From Buddleja alternifolia (Eukaryota > Streptophyta > Magnoliopsida > Lamiales > Scrophulariaceae), in the NCBI GenBank assembly GCA_019426215.1, contig CM033403.1:6966012-7030011 (forward strand): a DNA stretch of 64,000 bases, written 5' to 3'. Shown here piece by piece: positions 34,001 through 44,784 of this stretch. Position numbers and translations under genes: made by a program. A model generated the notes under the pieces. That model saw nothing but the letters and a program-made list of their open reading frames with translations. It was not told the origin of the DNA and made no database searches. Each line of letters starts with the position of its first letter. Positions within the stretch are counted from its first letter, which is position 1.

Positions 34001-35963
34001 GTAGTAAAAGGTATAAGGCGAGGTTGGTGGTCAAAAGGTTCCAGCAGAAGGAAGGGATTGACTACACTAAGATTTTTTCGCCGGTTCTCAAGTTAACTAC
34101 TATTAGGATGGTTCTAAGTTGTTGCTACAGAGGACTTACATCTTGAGCAATTAGATGTAAAAATGGCATTCCTCCATGGGGAATTGGAGGAGGATATCTA
34201 CATAGTTCAACCGGAAGGTTTTCTGGAGAATGGACGAGAAGACCTTGTGTGCAAGCTAGAGAAAAGCTTGTATGGACTTAAACAAGCTCCGAGGCAATGG
34301 TATAAGAAGTTTGACACCTTCATGGCTAGTAGTGGATACACTAGGTGTCAAATGGATCATTGTTGTTATTTCAAGAAGTTTAGGGATTGCTACATAATAT
34401 TGCTACTGTATGTGTATGACATGTTGGTGGTTGGGTCTAACATAAGAGAAATTGATAAGTTGAAGAAACAACTATCCACGGAGTTTGAGATGAAGGACTT
34501 GGGAGCTGCAAATACAATCCTCGGGATAAGGATCATTCGAGATAGGTCGAGTGGGAGTCTCAAGTTGACTCAAGAGAAGTACATTGAAAAGGTACTTGCT
34601 AGATTTGCAATCTCAAATGCAAAGTCTAGAAGTACACCTTTGGGGAATAATTTCAAGTTGAGTAAGGAACAATCACCTAAGACTGAGGAGGAGCGAGATG
34701 AAATGGCAAAGGTTCCCTATGCCTCTGCCATTGGGAGTTTGATGTACGCAATGGTGTGTACAAGGCCGGATATAGCCCATGTAGTGGGAGTTGTGAGTCG
34801 GTATATGGCTAATCTGGGGTTAAAGCATTGAGAAGCGGTAAAGTGGCTACTGAGGTATTTGAGGGGTACATCGAGTATGTGCTTGTGTTTTTTGAGCAGT
34901 AGTGTGACTTTGGAGGGCTTCGTGGATACGGCTTTAGGTGGTGATCAAGATGGTCGGAAGAGTGCATCGGGGTACATTTACACTTTGGGTGGCACGGCAT
35001 AAGTTGGACTTCTAGGCTACAAAAGTGTGTAGCACTCTCCACAACCGAGGCTGAGTACATTGCTATTTCAGAAGCGGGTAAAGAAATGGTTTGGTTGAAG
35101 AACTTCCTGAGGGAGATTGATAAGGAGCAACGAGATTGTGCACTTTATAGTGATAGTCAAAGTGCCATTTGTTTGGCAAAGAATCCGGTGTTTCACTCGA
35201 GGACGAAACACATTCAATTGAAGTATCATCATTTCCGAGAGATGATAGATGATGGAACTTTGGAGTTGAAGAAGGAGCTTGGTGCGAATAATGCGGCAGC
35301 TATGTTAACTAAGGGAGTTACCACCAAAAAACTGAGGTTTTGCATGACCTCAGTTGGCCTCGAACTTATGTGATGAGGAGGCCGACTTATGCTAGAAAGA
35401 GAGTGCTTTCATTTAGAGGATGAAGAGTCGTGGAGTTTGATGAAGAGGTTGTGTTTCTACTTTGAGTTTGGTCTCCAAGTGAGAGATTGATGGGTTTGAG
35501 TATGGAGACAAAATCAAAGTGCCAAAGGAAGAAGAATTTGAGCTGGAACGACGCCTAGGCGCAGCCCCACACGCAGAATGCCGAGCAGTTGCTACTGTTG
35601 GCGGCGCTCAGGCGTGGCCATAACGGCGCCTAGGAGCCGGCACAGTGGCGCCCAGGCGTGGCCAGTCGGCGCCTGAGCGCGGGTCCGACGCTGGGAGCGT
35701 TATTTTGACGCGGTTTTGTGTTATTTTTGCAAGTTTTGAGTCACCTACTCGGATTAGGTCATTATAACTTAGTCTCCAAGTGTAGAACATATAAGTAGAT
35801 GAAATTCTCTTCATTGTTATTGTATCTCTCTCTCAAGATTAATAAAATCTCTCTAGCATAGGTCCGTGGACGTAGGCAATTTGCCGAACCACGTAAAATC
35901 ACTGTCTCTTTTTCTTGCTTTCTCTTTACTTTTAAGTTCGTTTATGCGCATTGATTCCTGACA
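31010..35963 (+). mobile_element. Ty1/copia LTR retrotransposon, complete but decayed (4954 bp)
   Basis: 5' LTR 31010-31475 (TGATAGGTTTGAG...CCTAACA) and 3' LTR 35488-35963 (TGATGGGTTTGAG...CCTGACA), with several differences between them, so not recent. The PBS TGGTATCAGAGC at 31478-31489 matches initiator tRNA-Met. Gag-pol order is gag, zinc knuckle, protease, integrase, RT, RNase H, typical of copia. The flanks are TTACTC and TTAATC, an imperfect duplication. It inserted into the AHL-like exon, in the same orientation. Confidence 0.9.
31500..35373 (+). pseudogene. copia gag-pol, multiply broken
   Basis: From the ATG at about 31491: gag (to 32297) with an early stop near 31634 and a zinc knuckle CWGCGKKGHYKRDC. 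Then protease with WVLDSGASFHA (near 32370), the GAG-pre-integrase RRLGHMS (near 32760), and integrase (VHTDVWGP, PQQNGIAERMNRT). RT follows ([31 protein letters not shown]), then RNase H with YSDSQSAICLAKNP and TKHIQLKYHH. At least six stops or frameshifts break it. The RT active site reads YVYDM rather than the usual YVDDM, so one catalytic Asp is lost. No function is expected. Confidence 0.88.
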
Positions 35964-36106
35964 TTAATCGCCTTTCAGGCTGTTACATTATTCGTAACGA
36001 TGGACCTTAGGGGCTCGAGAGCTTGACCCTATCGTTTCATGAATGTAACGGTAATGTTACTGGTTCAGTGGTTGGTCCATATATCGGCGCCGGTTGTGCT
36101 GTTGAG

Positions 36107-37043
36107 GTCATTTTTTCTGATTCTAGTGGTTGATTTATAATATTGCATTTTGCTTATTTAATTTAGTTGAATCATTACCTATTTTTGTAGACATTTTATA
36201 TACTTCAGCTTAAAACCCATCTCCATAGACCTTTTTATCCAGCAGAAGTGTAAAATAACTACAAACATAGGTTTTTAAGCAAGAAAAACAAGATATTAAT
36301 AATGCTGGCCTACAATGGAAATTTTAATTTCAGAGGAATACATTTTACTTGTGGGTACAGATCAGTTTCATGGGAGTTTGATGCTACAAAATTCTAAATT
36401 TCTAGTAGCATGAGATTTTTTTGCTCCTTTCTTAAACACCGGTTCAGATTCGCTTTCTTTGAAAATAACGTTATATTTTCCTATTTCATGTTTGAACTCC
36501 TTTATATGTGATATTAAAGGACCGTTCTCAATTACAAATTTTATTGTCTCCTTGACGATAAGGAAAAGATGTCTATTTCGCTTGTTACAAAGCTAGCTCT
36601 TGATACTAAAATATATTTTTTTATGGTGAATTGCATTTTTAGTCTGATAAGTAGGCTTCTGTATATACTTGATTCAGAACTTTTGATTTGCGCACATTGT
36701 ATCACTTAACATTTTAGAAATCTCACATTTAGTCATATGGCAAATTTCCATTTAAAACTCAAATGAAACTTGCACGTGCAATGTGCATGGCCGTTGGTAA
36801 CAAAAATGGACTTAACGGCACGCATGCTGAATACATTAGTTTTTGGACCAAAATTTGCTCTGGCACCGAATGTGAGATTTAAAAAAAATTAAGTGATGCA
36901 GTTTAAGACAAACTAAAAGCTCAGGATCAAATATATATGTATATGGGCATACCTATGGAACCAAAAATATAACTTACCCATTTTTTATCATACTTATTAC
37001 AAAACTTCAGCATGTCCATGAATTTTCTTCTCACGAAGTGCAG
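36107..37043 (+). other. Probable intron of the AHL-like remnant
   Basis: The 937 bp between the GT donor after GCTGTTGAG and the acceptor AAGTGCAG. A/T-rich, no ORF or repeat recognised. Boundaries follow the PPC reading frame (phase 0). Confidence 0.5.
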
Positions 37044-37097
37044 GTTATTGTGGGCTGTGTCAAGGTGGATCACGGAGAAGAACAGCGTAGCTCTTGA

Positions 37098-37713
37098 TGT
37101 GCATTTTCTCGTTTATTCGAGTTTTCTTATCTGAAGATTAAGACTTTGGAATCCATTTGTTCTATTCAGGGACTATATTACTTTACATATCCATATGTGT
37201 GCTCTAACTTTACATTACTCTAGTCCTAATTACGCATCATAATGCCCTTTTCTTCTATTGAACAATATGGAGATCTTCCCAATATTATCTCCATTAATGA
37301 TCCTAATCTGCAAAAAGCTAAGATTGACATACTTGCATTGTTAAATTTATAAACACGCATAGCATATGTATCAATTTCCACGTGGATGTGGATGCTCATA
37401 TTTTTTTCAAATAGCGTGCAGAATTTATTAAATATAGTGTACGGGTGACGTGATTTAGTGGGATCTAGCTAGTTTTACCTTTTGCTCGATGAGTACATAC
37501 TTATTATTGGTCTTCATCATTGGATTTATCTATCCATATTGATATAAGAGCATTTAAAAGGGGATTAGTTGCTCATACTCTAGCAAGTTAATTTCATGCA
37601 ACTAAAGTGTTGTGCCATTCTTTTAGGATGGTTGGCCTTTAGTAAAATAGTACAAAAAATCTAATATAACTGTTTTTTCCTTTTCTTTTAGAATAAAAAT
37701 TATAATTTGACTC
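37098..37713. other. Intergenic DNA
   Basis: No gene, RNA or repeat recognised between the AHL-like remnant and the MULE element. Confidence 0.5.
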
Positions 37714-37904
37714 ACCTAGATAGGGTTAATTGCATTTTTTATCCCGTAAGTCTGTCCAAGTATACTTTTGGTTTCCCACATTACAAAAAACTCACATTAC
37801 ATCCCATAAGTCATTAAAAAATCTCACATGTGGTCCCATGCATGACCAATTTCTGTCAAAAAACTTATTGTTTCGTTAGTCACAGGAAAAAAAAAGAAAA
37901 GAAT

Positions 37905-40022
37905 AATTGCATATTGTACCCCTGTGAAACACAAAATCTGCACCCATCCTCTTTATGTTAAAAATATAGCCTTATATACCCCTACGTTATTTTTAGTTTG
38001 CAATCTCTCCCTTTCCGTTAGTACAGACTAGTTAGTTTTTTGTGTTATATGACCGTTATACCCCTAATGTTAATAAATATTATCTTTATTCTCATTTAGC
38101 CTCAGCCTTTAGATCATTTGTTATTAACTGTTGGATAAAAAACCAAGTATAAAATTTGTGAAAATTAAAAAAAATCCATAAATAGTCGGAAAGTTTTTAA
38201 AAAAAACAAAATCTAAAAATTCATGACAATTCAAAAGTAATTACAAAAATTTCTGAAAATCAGAAGTTCATGAAAAAAAATTATCAATTTATTTTTAAAA
38301 ATCTGAATTTTTATCAAAAAGTCAAAAGAAAATAATTATAAAAATGTTCGAAAATTAAAAAATCTCCAATGAAAATCAGAAAAATAGAAAACAAATTAAG
38401 AAAAAAGCATAAGAAATATAAGAAAATTTTAGAAAAAATATAAAGAACCATCAATAGTTACAAACATTTCTGAATAACAAAAAAACAAATAGAAAAGAAA
38501 ATTGAATAAAATACAGGAAAAATTCATAAATTCGATTAAAAAAAAACTGAAAAATTTCTTAAAACGTAAACAAATCAACAAATAATTATTAAATAATGAA
38601 AATCGAGAATTCCAAAAAAAGAAAAAGAAAAATAGAATACAAATTTAGAAAAATCATATAAAAATGTAAGAAAATTTCAAGAAAAATAAAATAAAAAAAA
38701 TCAAAAAATTTAAGAATAATGAGAAATTTTATTAAAAGAATAATAAAAAACTGAAAAACAAGAAAAATAATTTTTTTTTAAAACAATGGAAAAAATTCAC
38801 GATAATTTGCAAAAATCAGTCGGCGGTGGTGTCCAAGGACAGAGGGGGGGGGGGGGGCTGGTGGGTGTCACCGCCCCCCCTCAAATTTTTAAAAATCTCA
38901 CTTGTGCCTATAAAATTTATAAATTTTGTAATTTCGCCCCTCCTCAAAATTTTAAAATTATCAGTTCTACCTATAAAGCTATAACATTTGTAATTTCAAC
39001 CCCCCTCAAAATTTTAAAATTGTCACTTCTACCTATAAAGTTATAACATTTGTAATTTTGCCCCCCTCAAAAATGACAAAAATAACCCCCTCTATTAGTA
39101 AAAAATACTTAGTATGCCATTTGCCTTTTTAATCCATTTTCCAATTCCCAAATTTTTACTTTCTCCCTCCTTCATCACACATTTTTACAACTAAAAAAAA
39201 GGGAAAAATAGAAATCTTAGACTTATGAATAAGGTAATTCTAGTTCCTTATTATATTGTTCCCTCCACACCCCCCTTAAATCCTTTGTCTATCTAGCAAA
39301 AAAAATCTCGCCCCCCCCTCGACAAAATTCCTAGCTCCGTCCCTGGTGGTGGCAGATCTGAGAGGATGGTTTCACGGGGGTGGCTATGGGTATTGTGGTG
39401 GAGCGGGTAGTGGTTGGGACGATTTGTTATGGACGACAATTGCAAGTGGAATTTTAGGGATTTTGGGCGAAGGAGCTGTTAGGGGTGGCGGGGATGGGTG
39501 ATTCACATGGACAGTGGAGTTATTGGGGATGAGCATATTTACAGGGACGACAGAGTTGTGGGCGCAGGGGACAGGCTGATTAGCAGGGAGTGATTTGCTG
39601 ACGGTAGAGTTGTGGACAGATTTGTCATGGGAGGGTGATGTCGGTGGGCGGGTGATGGCAGTGGGCGGGACAGATTCTATGGCAGTCGTGGCAGCAAGGA
39701 TCGGTGGTTCGGTGGTGGAGGGGTGGTGGTGCCTGGATTGACAGGGAAGAAGAAGTTAAAAAAAGAAAAAGGAAAAAATAACAAGGGAAAAAGAAAAGGA
39801 AAAAGAAGAACAAAGGGTTTGGGCTTGGGCGTGGATCACCCAGATCCAATAATTATACCCAAATACATCATATTATACCCAAATTGAATTTTATTTATTT
39901 TTGCAATAAAATTGGAGAGATAAAATAGTCATTTTGCAAGTTGAATTTTATTTATTTTTGCAATAAAATTGGGGATGTGTGCATGTTTCGTGTATTCACA
40001 GGGGTAAGAACTGTAATTTTCT
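37905..40022. mobile_element. Second-level inverted-repeat element nested in the MULE
   Basis: Left: GTACCCCTGTGAAACAC at about 37917. Right: GTGTATTCACAGGGGTAAG at about 39990. These are inverted copies with flanking similarity. The exact ends and target duplication are uncertain. A/T-rich filler and the GC-richer stretch 39350-39850 lie inside; the minus-strand ORF at 39625-39849 there has no recognisable motif. Confidence 0.5.
38832..39343. mobile_element. Third-level element with AGGACAGAG / CTCCGTCCCT ends
   Basis: Left AAGGACAGAGGGGGG, right CTAGCTCCGTCCCTGG: weakly matching inverted ends of the same kind as those at 4385-4956. A tandem block (CCCCTCAAAATTTTAAAATT, AGTTCTACCTATAAAG) is repeated three to four times near 38870-39060. 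It probably belongs to the same family as 4385-4956. Confidence 0.42.
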
Positions 40023-40294
40023 CAAATTAATTATCATTTATTATCTTTTTAAGATATAAAAATTTTTCACAATTTATTAAGCATTTATAAAAACATCCCA
40101 AAAAATTTAACATTTTTTTTCTATCTTTTTCTATGTTTCATTTTTTTTCTTTTTTGCCTCTGACTAACGGAATCGTTATTCTTTTTGACGGAGAATGGTC
40201 CAGGGACCAAATGTTAGAATTTTACGACTTATGGGATGCAATGTGACTTTTTTCTAAAGCACGGAACCACAAGTGTGCTTGGGTATACTTTATG

Positions 40295-40490
40295 GGAAAA
40301 ATTCTTGTATAAATAAGGTCTTTGGCCCCACCTGTGCACCATGTGGATGTGATTAATACACATCACTTGTTTTTTAATTCAAAAAAATAAAATAAGTGAT
40401 GTTGAATTAAAAAACAAGTGATGTGTATTAATCACATCCATAAGGTGTACAAGTGGGACAAAAAAACCTGGTGTATACAAGTGTTTTTCC
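40295..40490. mobile_element. Foldback MITE (196 bp)
   Basis: Almost wholly palindromic: GGATGTGATTAATACACATC on the left pairs with GATGTGTATTAATCACATCC on the right. Ends are GGAAAAATTCTTGTATA and TATACAAGTGTTTTTCC. TTTATG occurs directly on both sides (40289-40294 and 40491-40496). It sits in the right inverted repeat of the 37723-40517 element. Confidence 0.75.
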
Positions 40491-40697
40491 TTTATGAGGA
40501 AAAAAATGTGATTAACCAACTAGATATGAATTTGGAGTTCTTCAAATTTTCGTTGAAAATGAGGAATGCATTGCACTTACATACCAGTAAATCACACTTT
40601 GATTCCAATAGGTATACTCCTTACATATTTGTAACCAATTTTTTTTTTTTTTCACATAATACATCTCGTATCTTATTTAAAATCTGACATTTGGTCC

Positions 40698-41184
40698 TGA
40701 TGAGTTTGTGGAGAGAAACTAATTGATATAAAAGATTGGGAGTATAAACGATTGGGAGAAGTTAAGAGAACTAAGCCAAAACGTGTTCGGGGAACAATCA
40801 AAGTAAGTTTGACTTGGTTAATATGGGTTTCACCTCAGCATAGGCAGTGAATCAACATGTGATTGTGTTTCCTATGTGGTTTCAGCTTGGATTTGGCAAT
40901 TCACTTGGGTTAGGATTATTTTTCCTTTGTCTATGAATATGATTGTATTTTCTATTTGGAATAGATTTTGGTTTCCTAGTGTATCATGTCTTCAACTCTA
41001 TAAAGACAGGCTTGCATATTATAATGGACGATTGAATCTGCGAAATAAGGATGTGAGATCGAGTTATGGCTCGTGGATATAGGTAGTTTTGCGAAGCACG
41101 TTAAAAATTCCTTGTGTCATATTAGAGGCTTAGATTTATTATCTTGTTTATTATATTTGTTCTACATTGATGTCATCCCTAATA
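40698..41184 (+). mobile_element. Degenerate copia LTR relic with PBS-like sequence
   Basis: It begins TGATGAGTTTGTGGAGAG, like the LTR at 31010 (TGATRGGTTTGAGTRTGGAG). It ends in GATGTCATCCCTAATA followed by CCTGTATCACAG (41186-41197), a decayed form of the tRNA-Met PBS. The order GTGGATATAGGTAG...GAAGCACGTTAA parallels the R/U5 part of the 31-kb LTR. No internal coding sequence is recognised downstream. Confidence 0.5.
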
Positions 41185-41197
41185 ACCTGTATCACAG

Positions 41198-42199
41198 TCA
41201 TATACTTGTAGATTTGGGAGATTTATATCTAGATCTACGAGGAGTGCTTTGTGTTAGAACTTAGCGTGGTTTTCTCATGGGATCAATGATAGGAGATGAA
41301 GGAACCACGACCTAGTAAAAAGGCAAATGGTTGCCAAATTGTTTGGTCCTGACTTTCTACTTGTTAAAAAAATGGACTAAATTTGCTTATTTTCACATCA
41401 TGATTTTAAAATAAGGCAAAATAGAATTAAAGGGTTTTAATTAATCAATTAACTCCCCTCCGGCGGTGATGTCTTGGTGAAGCAATCGTCTACTTGACCA
41501 CTGTTACTATCACTATTGTCAGGGTGTTGGGTTGGAGCACACTTTTTCAAGTTGTACATCACATCTTCAAATCTGACGAGACGGATATGGATCTAAAGAG
41601 ACAGAGACAGATCTAATGAGATGAAGACGGGTCATACTTAAGTTTTTATATAACATTTTAGATATTTTGCTTAGTATTTTATTTTGTCTCTCGTATAAGA
41701 GTTTGCTTTCTTTCTTGAATGAGAGTTTCATCTCTCCTTGAATAGGAGTTGCATAAGAATTTTCTTGTTTTCGTTTGTGAGTTTTTAATATTTGTTATCT
41801 TCATAAAATTGATAGTTGGTAATTCAGATGTTCTTACTACATCGTTTGAGTCGATATGAATTGTATAGTTTCAAGCGTTATAAACTTTCAATTGAATAAT
41901 ATATAAGACCGATTTTTCTTAAAAAAAAATAATTAATCAATTAACTCCCGCAATTAAGATTCAATTAGTCAATTGATTAAAATCATGTGGCTTTTACCCT
42001 GGCCGTTAATAAATCAAATTAATTTTCTTTTTGTCTTTGAAATAGTTATATGACATATTTCCAACAAGTTAGGCAAGTTTTTAACTCTCAGTTCATGTAC
42101 CACCAGAAATACAATCCAAATTGGATTATCCAAAATTTTTGGGCGTGATATAAGGACTTATTCTTTTATTTTTAATGAAATAGCAGTATATTATTAAGT
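41198..42199. other. Intergenic DNA
   Basis: Possibly leftover interior of the LTR relic at first, then A/T-rich sequence. No supported gene. Confidence 0.4.
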
Positions 42200-42348
42200 C
42201 AAGTGAATAATATCAGAAAAAAACAGATGTTGCTGTTATGGGGAACATCCATAATTATTTCTTGATACAACCAAAATTACTACGCGTACTAGATAATAAG
42301 CAACCTTACCATTCACGTTTACTTGAGGAGCTAATCTTCTTGTTCAAA

Positions 42349-42813
42349 GGAATATTATTCTTTTAGTCCGTTAATTTGGCATTCCTTGCGTTTTAGTCCT
42401 TTAAATTGACGCGTTGCAAAATTGATCCGTTATCTTCTAACTTTTTATAATTTTAGTCCTTTTGTGCTTAAAAATTTGGTAAATTTAGTCCGTCGATTTA
42501 GTCAATGGCGTCAATTGGTAAAAATTGGGAAATCTGATTAAGTAAATTTTCACTGCAATTTTAGGTTTTGAAATGTGTAAAGTTATCTTCTTCATATAAT
42601 AAAAGTTTTGTGATTTTGTGCTTTTTAGCTTCTAATTGATGATATCTAATAATAATGTGTGATGGTGGTATTGATGGGTATCGAAAGACTAAATTTACCA
42701 ATTTTTTAAGCACAAAAGGACTAGAATTACAAAAAGCAGAACATACACGTCAACTTAAATGACTAAAACGCAAGAGAGGCTAAGTTAACGGACTAAAAAA
42801 ATAATTTTCCCTG
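42349..42813. mobile_element. MULE-type MITE with ~130-bp inverted arms (465 bp)
   Basis: Left arm TTTTAGTCCGTTAATTTGGC, right arm CTAAGTTAACGGACTAAAAA; the similarity extends inward through AGTCCTTTTGTGCTTAAAAA. The 9-bp duplication TTGTTCAAA flanks it exactly (42340-42348 and 42814-42822), as in Mutator-like elements. Non-coding. Confidence 0.82.
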
Positions 42814-42905
42814 TTGTTCAAAGTCGCAGAATGAGATGTTAAAGAACAAAACATAAATAACAGCAGAATTCATATCGATATAAATATTGCAATATTTTAT
42901 TGCAA

Positions 42906-43287
42906 CATACTATAACAAAAAAATAATATAAATGATAAAATACAAAGTAATTATATATACATAATTAGTGATAATATTTTTTGCTTTATCAGTATAATGA
43001 CTTTTAGTCACACGAATCATTTTTAAGTTGTTACTATTAATACTTACTGACAATACACATATAGTGACGATTATATTTTCATATAGTGACAATTATATTT
43101 TTTGTCACCAAATTATCACTAAATATGTGTCACTAATTAACAATAATGACAAAAGAACCACTATTAAATTGTTGAAATCTTTTTGTGACAAAATATAAAT
43201 TCTTATCACTAAAAAGACTTAATTATTGACAATTTTGACATTACTATTTGATATCTTATTATACTAATATGTAATTTTTTTGTAGGG
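42906..43287. mobile_element. Short CACTA-like element rich in AGTGACAA motifs
   Basis: It runs from about CATACTATAACAAAAAAA to TTTTTTTGTAGGG and is filled with GTGACAA/TTGTCAC motifs in both directions. Similar to the sequence into which CACTA 1 inserted (8317-8581). Ends are eroded and no target duplication was identified. Confidence 0.42.
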
Positions 43288-43530
43288 ATAATTTTTTTTG
43301 TTTTAAATAAATTTATTGTTATATAATTGAGTCAAATTTGGCTGAAATTAAACGCCCTTCTATGTTATGTACTGTATAATATAATGGCATGAATGATTGG
43401 GAACTCAGGCCGCCAGACTGCAATTATTAATTTGGTTCTTAATAGTATTTTGAACGAGTCCTTGCACAAAGTTCCAAGACCAACCCCAAGTTGTTGCAAA
43501 TTCTGTTTCAATCGAATTGGATTAAGTTCA

Positions 43531-44264
43531 ATAAATTTGACCTATGATTTACCTTTCGTCCAAAAAAATGGTCACACCTTTCGTCCAAGAAAAATGTTCT
43601 CCCTTTTCCTTTTATTTGTTCCAAAAAAATTTGTACTTATTTTAAAAATAAATCTTTATTGGTGAAGTGTCAATTATGCCCCTGATTTTATACGTAAGGT
43701 TAAAATATCCCCCCCTCTTTTTTTATACTCAATAATTTTACTTTGGAAAGAAAGCAAACAACCCGGAAGTATTGTATTCTCTAAGGCTAAGTACAATTTT
43801 TTTTCTTTATATTACCATAGATATATACTTGGTAAGATCTTACTGGGATATTCAGCGAAATAGCCCTTTTTTGAAAATCTTTTAAGGTAATAGCACCTCT
43901 ATTGTAGCCTCGTACTGTACCAATTTCTTATAATTGCACATGGGTCCAGTTATTTTTGAAGACATTTTACTTTGCTCCTTATAAAATAAAACTTTACAAA
44001 GACATACTAAAATAAAATAAAAATGAACAGTGTTACTAAATTCTTATTATTTAACGAGTTAAACATTCTATTCTAAAATTCTCATGTAAGAGGGTTACTT
44101 CGTAAATCTGGTTGCTTCATCAACGAAAACTTATGTTGGATTTGGAGTAAAATACCTATCTTACCCTTTTGAATTTTAAAATATAGTCTTAACTTATTTA
44201 ATAATTTAACCTCAAACACACTGTTATGATAACTAGCTCGAGAAAACCTTTCTGATGTGGAAGA
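43531..44264. other. Intergenic DNA
   Basis: A/T-rich; no gene, RNA or repeat recognised. Confidence 0.5.
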
Positions 44265-44306
44265 TCAGATTAAACTGCGACCACAGAGCATACTCAGAAT
44301 ACTCAA

Positions 44307-44318
44307 GCTCTGATACCA
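44307..44318 (-). promoter_or_regulatory. tRNA-Met primer-binding site of the pararetrovirus leader
   Basis: Reads TGGTATCAGAGC on the minus strand, complementary to the 3' end of plant initiator tRNA-Met. Its place downstream of the TATA box fits a caulimovirid leader. A copia PBS is the alternative, but no LTR abuts it. Confidence 0.55.
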
Positions 44319-44775
44319 GATTGCTTGCACGATGGGGGGAATTATCCCGCACATTTTGTCTCCCAACCGGTAACATCGAAAAGGTAAACAAAATCTTCCC
44401 AAAGTAGTATCAGAGATTATTGAAAATAATAATTTGTACAGCGAAAACATATTTTTGAGACGATGAAAGGGTAGAATGTTACTACTGTTCATCATCATTT
44501 TTTAAATTTTATTTTTTATTTGGTTTTTGAGCATATTTAATGTTTTTGTATTTTTTGAGTACGAGAGAATTATAACATTTTTTAAATAATAGGGGAATTC
44601 CGTCCCTAGGGGTAAACTACTCATTATGAATATTAATAAAGTATAAAAACTTACAAGAGATTTTTGCACACAAAGTAGATATTTTATTACAAGAAAAGTG
44701 GAGAGATTCTCTAGAAACCAAGAAGTGTGGGTTGGAGAATGTTAAGGGGCAAGTTTTTACAATGAAGGGAGAGGT

Positions 44776-44784
44776 CCTTTTATA
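44776..44784 (-). promoter_or_regulatory. Pararetrovirus TATA box, copy A
   Basis: TATAAAAGG on the minus strand after the transactivator gene, where the pregenomic RNA promoter lies in caulimovirids. The same motif is at 54107-54115 in copy B. Confidence 0.6.

Larger units (their letters stand above)
30991..37097 (+). pseudogene. PPC/DUF296-domain (AT-hook AHL-like) gene remnant split by a copia element
   Basis: A splice acceptor (TTTTGCAG) precedes 30991. The exon reads G-I-H-A-I-T to 31009, is broken by the copia element, and resumes at 35964. It ends at 36106 before a GT donor, and a last exon runs 37044-37097 (VIVGCVKVDHGEEQ, stop). The pieces read LSGCYIIRNDG, LTLSFHECNGNVTG, VVGPYIGAGCAVE then VIVGC. 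That resembles the C-terminal half of the PPC domain of AHL proteins, with introns at the places expected in intron-containing AHL genes. AHL proteins are nuclear AT-rich-DNA binders. An in-frame TAG follows NDGP and the tail is short. No upstream AT-hook exon was found. The family call is from memory of the domain pattern. Confidence 0.58.
37723..40517. mobile_element. MULE-type element with nested insertions (2795 bp)
   Basis: The left end GGGTTAATTGCATTTTTT is the inverted partner of the right end AAAAAATGTGATTAACC. Similarity of the inverted ends continues for ~100 bp (ACATCCCATAAGTC and GACTTATGGGATG). The flanks are ACCTAGATA (37714-37722) and AACTAGATA (40518-40526), a 9-bp duplication with one mismatch, as for Mutator-like elements. 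The right inverted repeat is itself interrupted by the MITE 40295-40490. No transposase frame. Confidence 0.72.
42200..43530. repeat. Gene-less copy of the chitinase upstream unit, twice interrupted
   Basis: 42230-42330 (ACAGATGTTGCTGTTA, AATAAGCAACCTTACCATTC), 42825-42900 (GAATGAGATGTTAAAGAA) and 43320-43520 (TTGAGTCAAATTTGG, GTCCTTGCACAAAGTTCCAAG) follow the order of 19787-20100 and 16690-17060. The unit is cut by a MULE-MITE (42349-42813) and an AGTGACAA-rich element (42906-43287). No chitinase exon follows. Confidence 0.62.

Noticed and set aside
39625..39849. ORF with a phenylalanine-rich stretch
   Set aside because: The Phe run comes from an A-rich tract on the plus strand; no motif, and it lies inside nested transposons.
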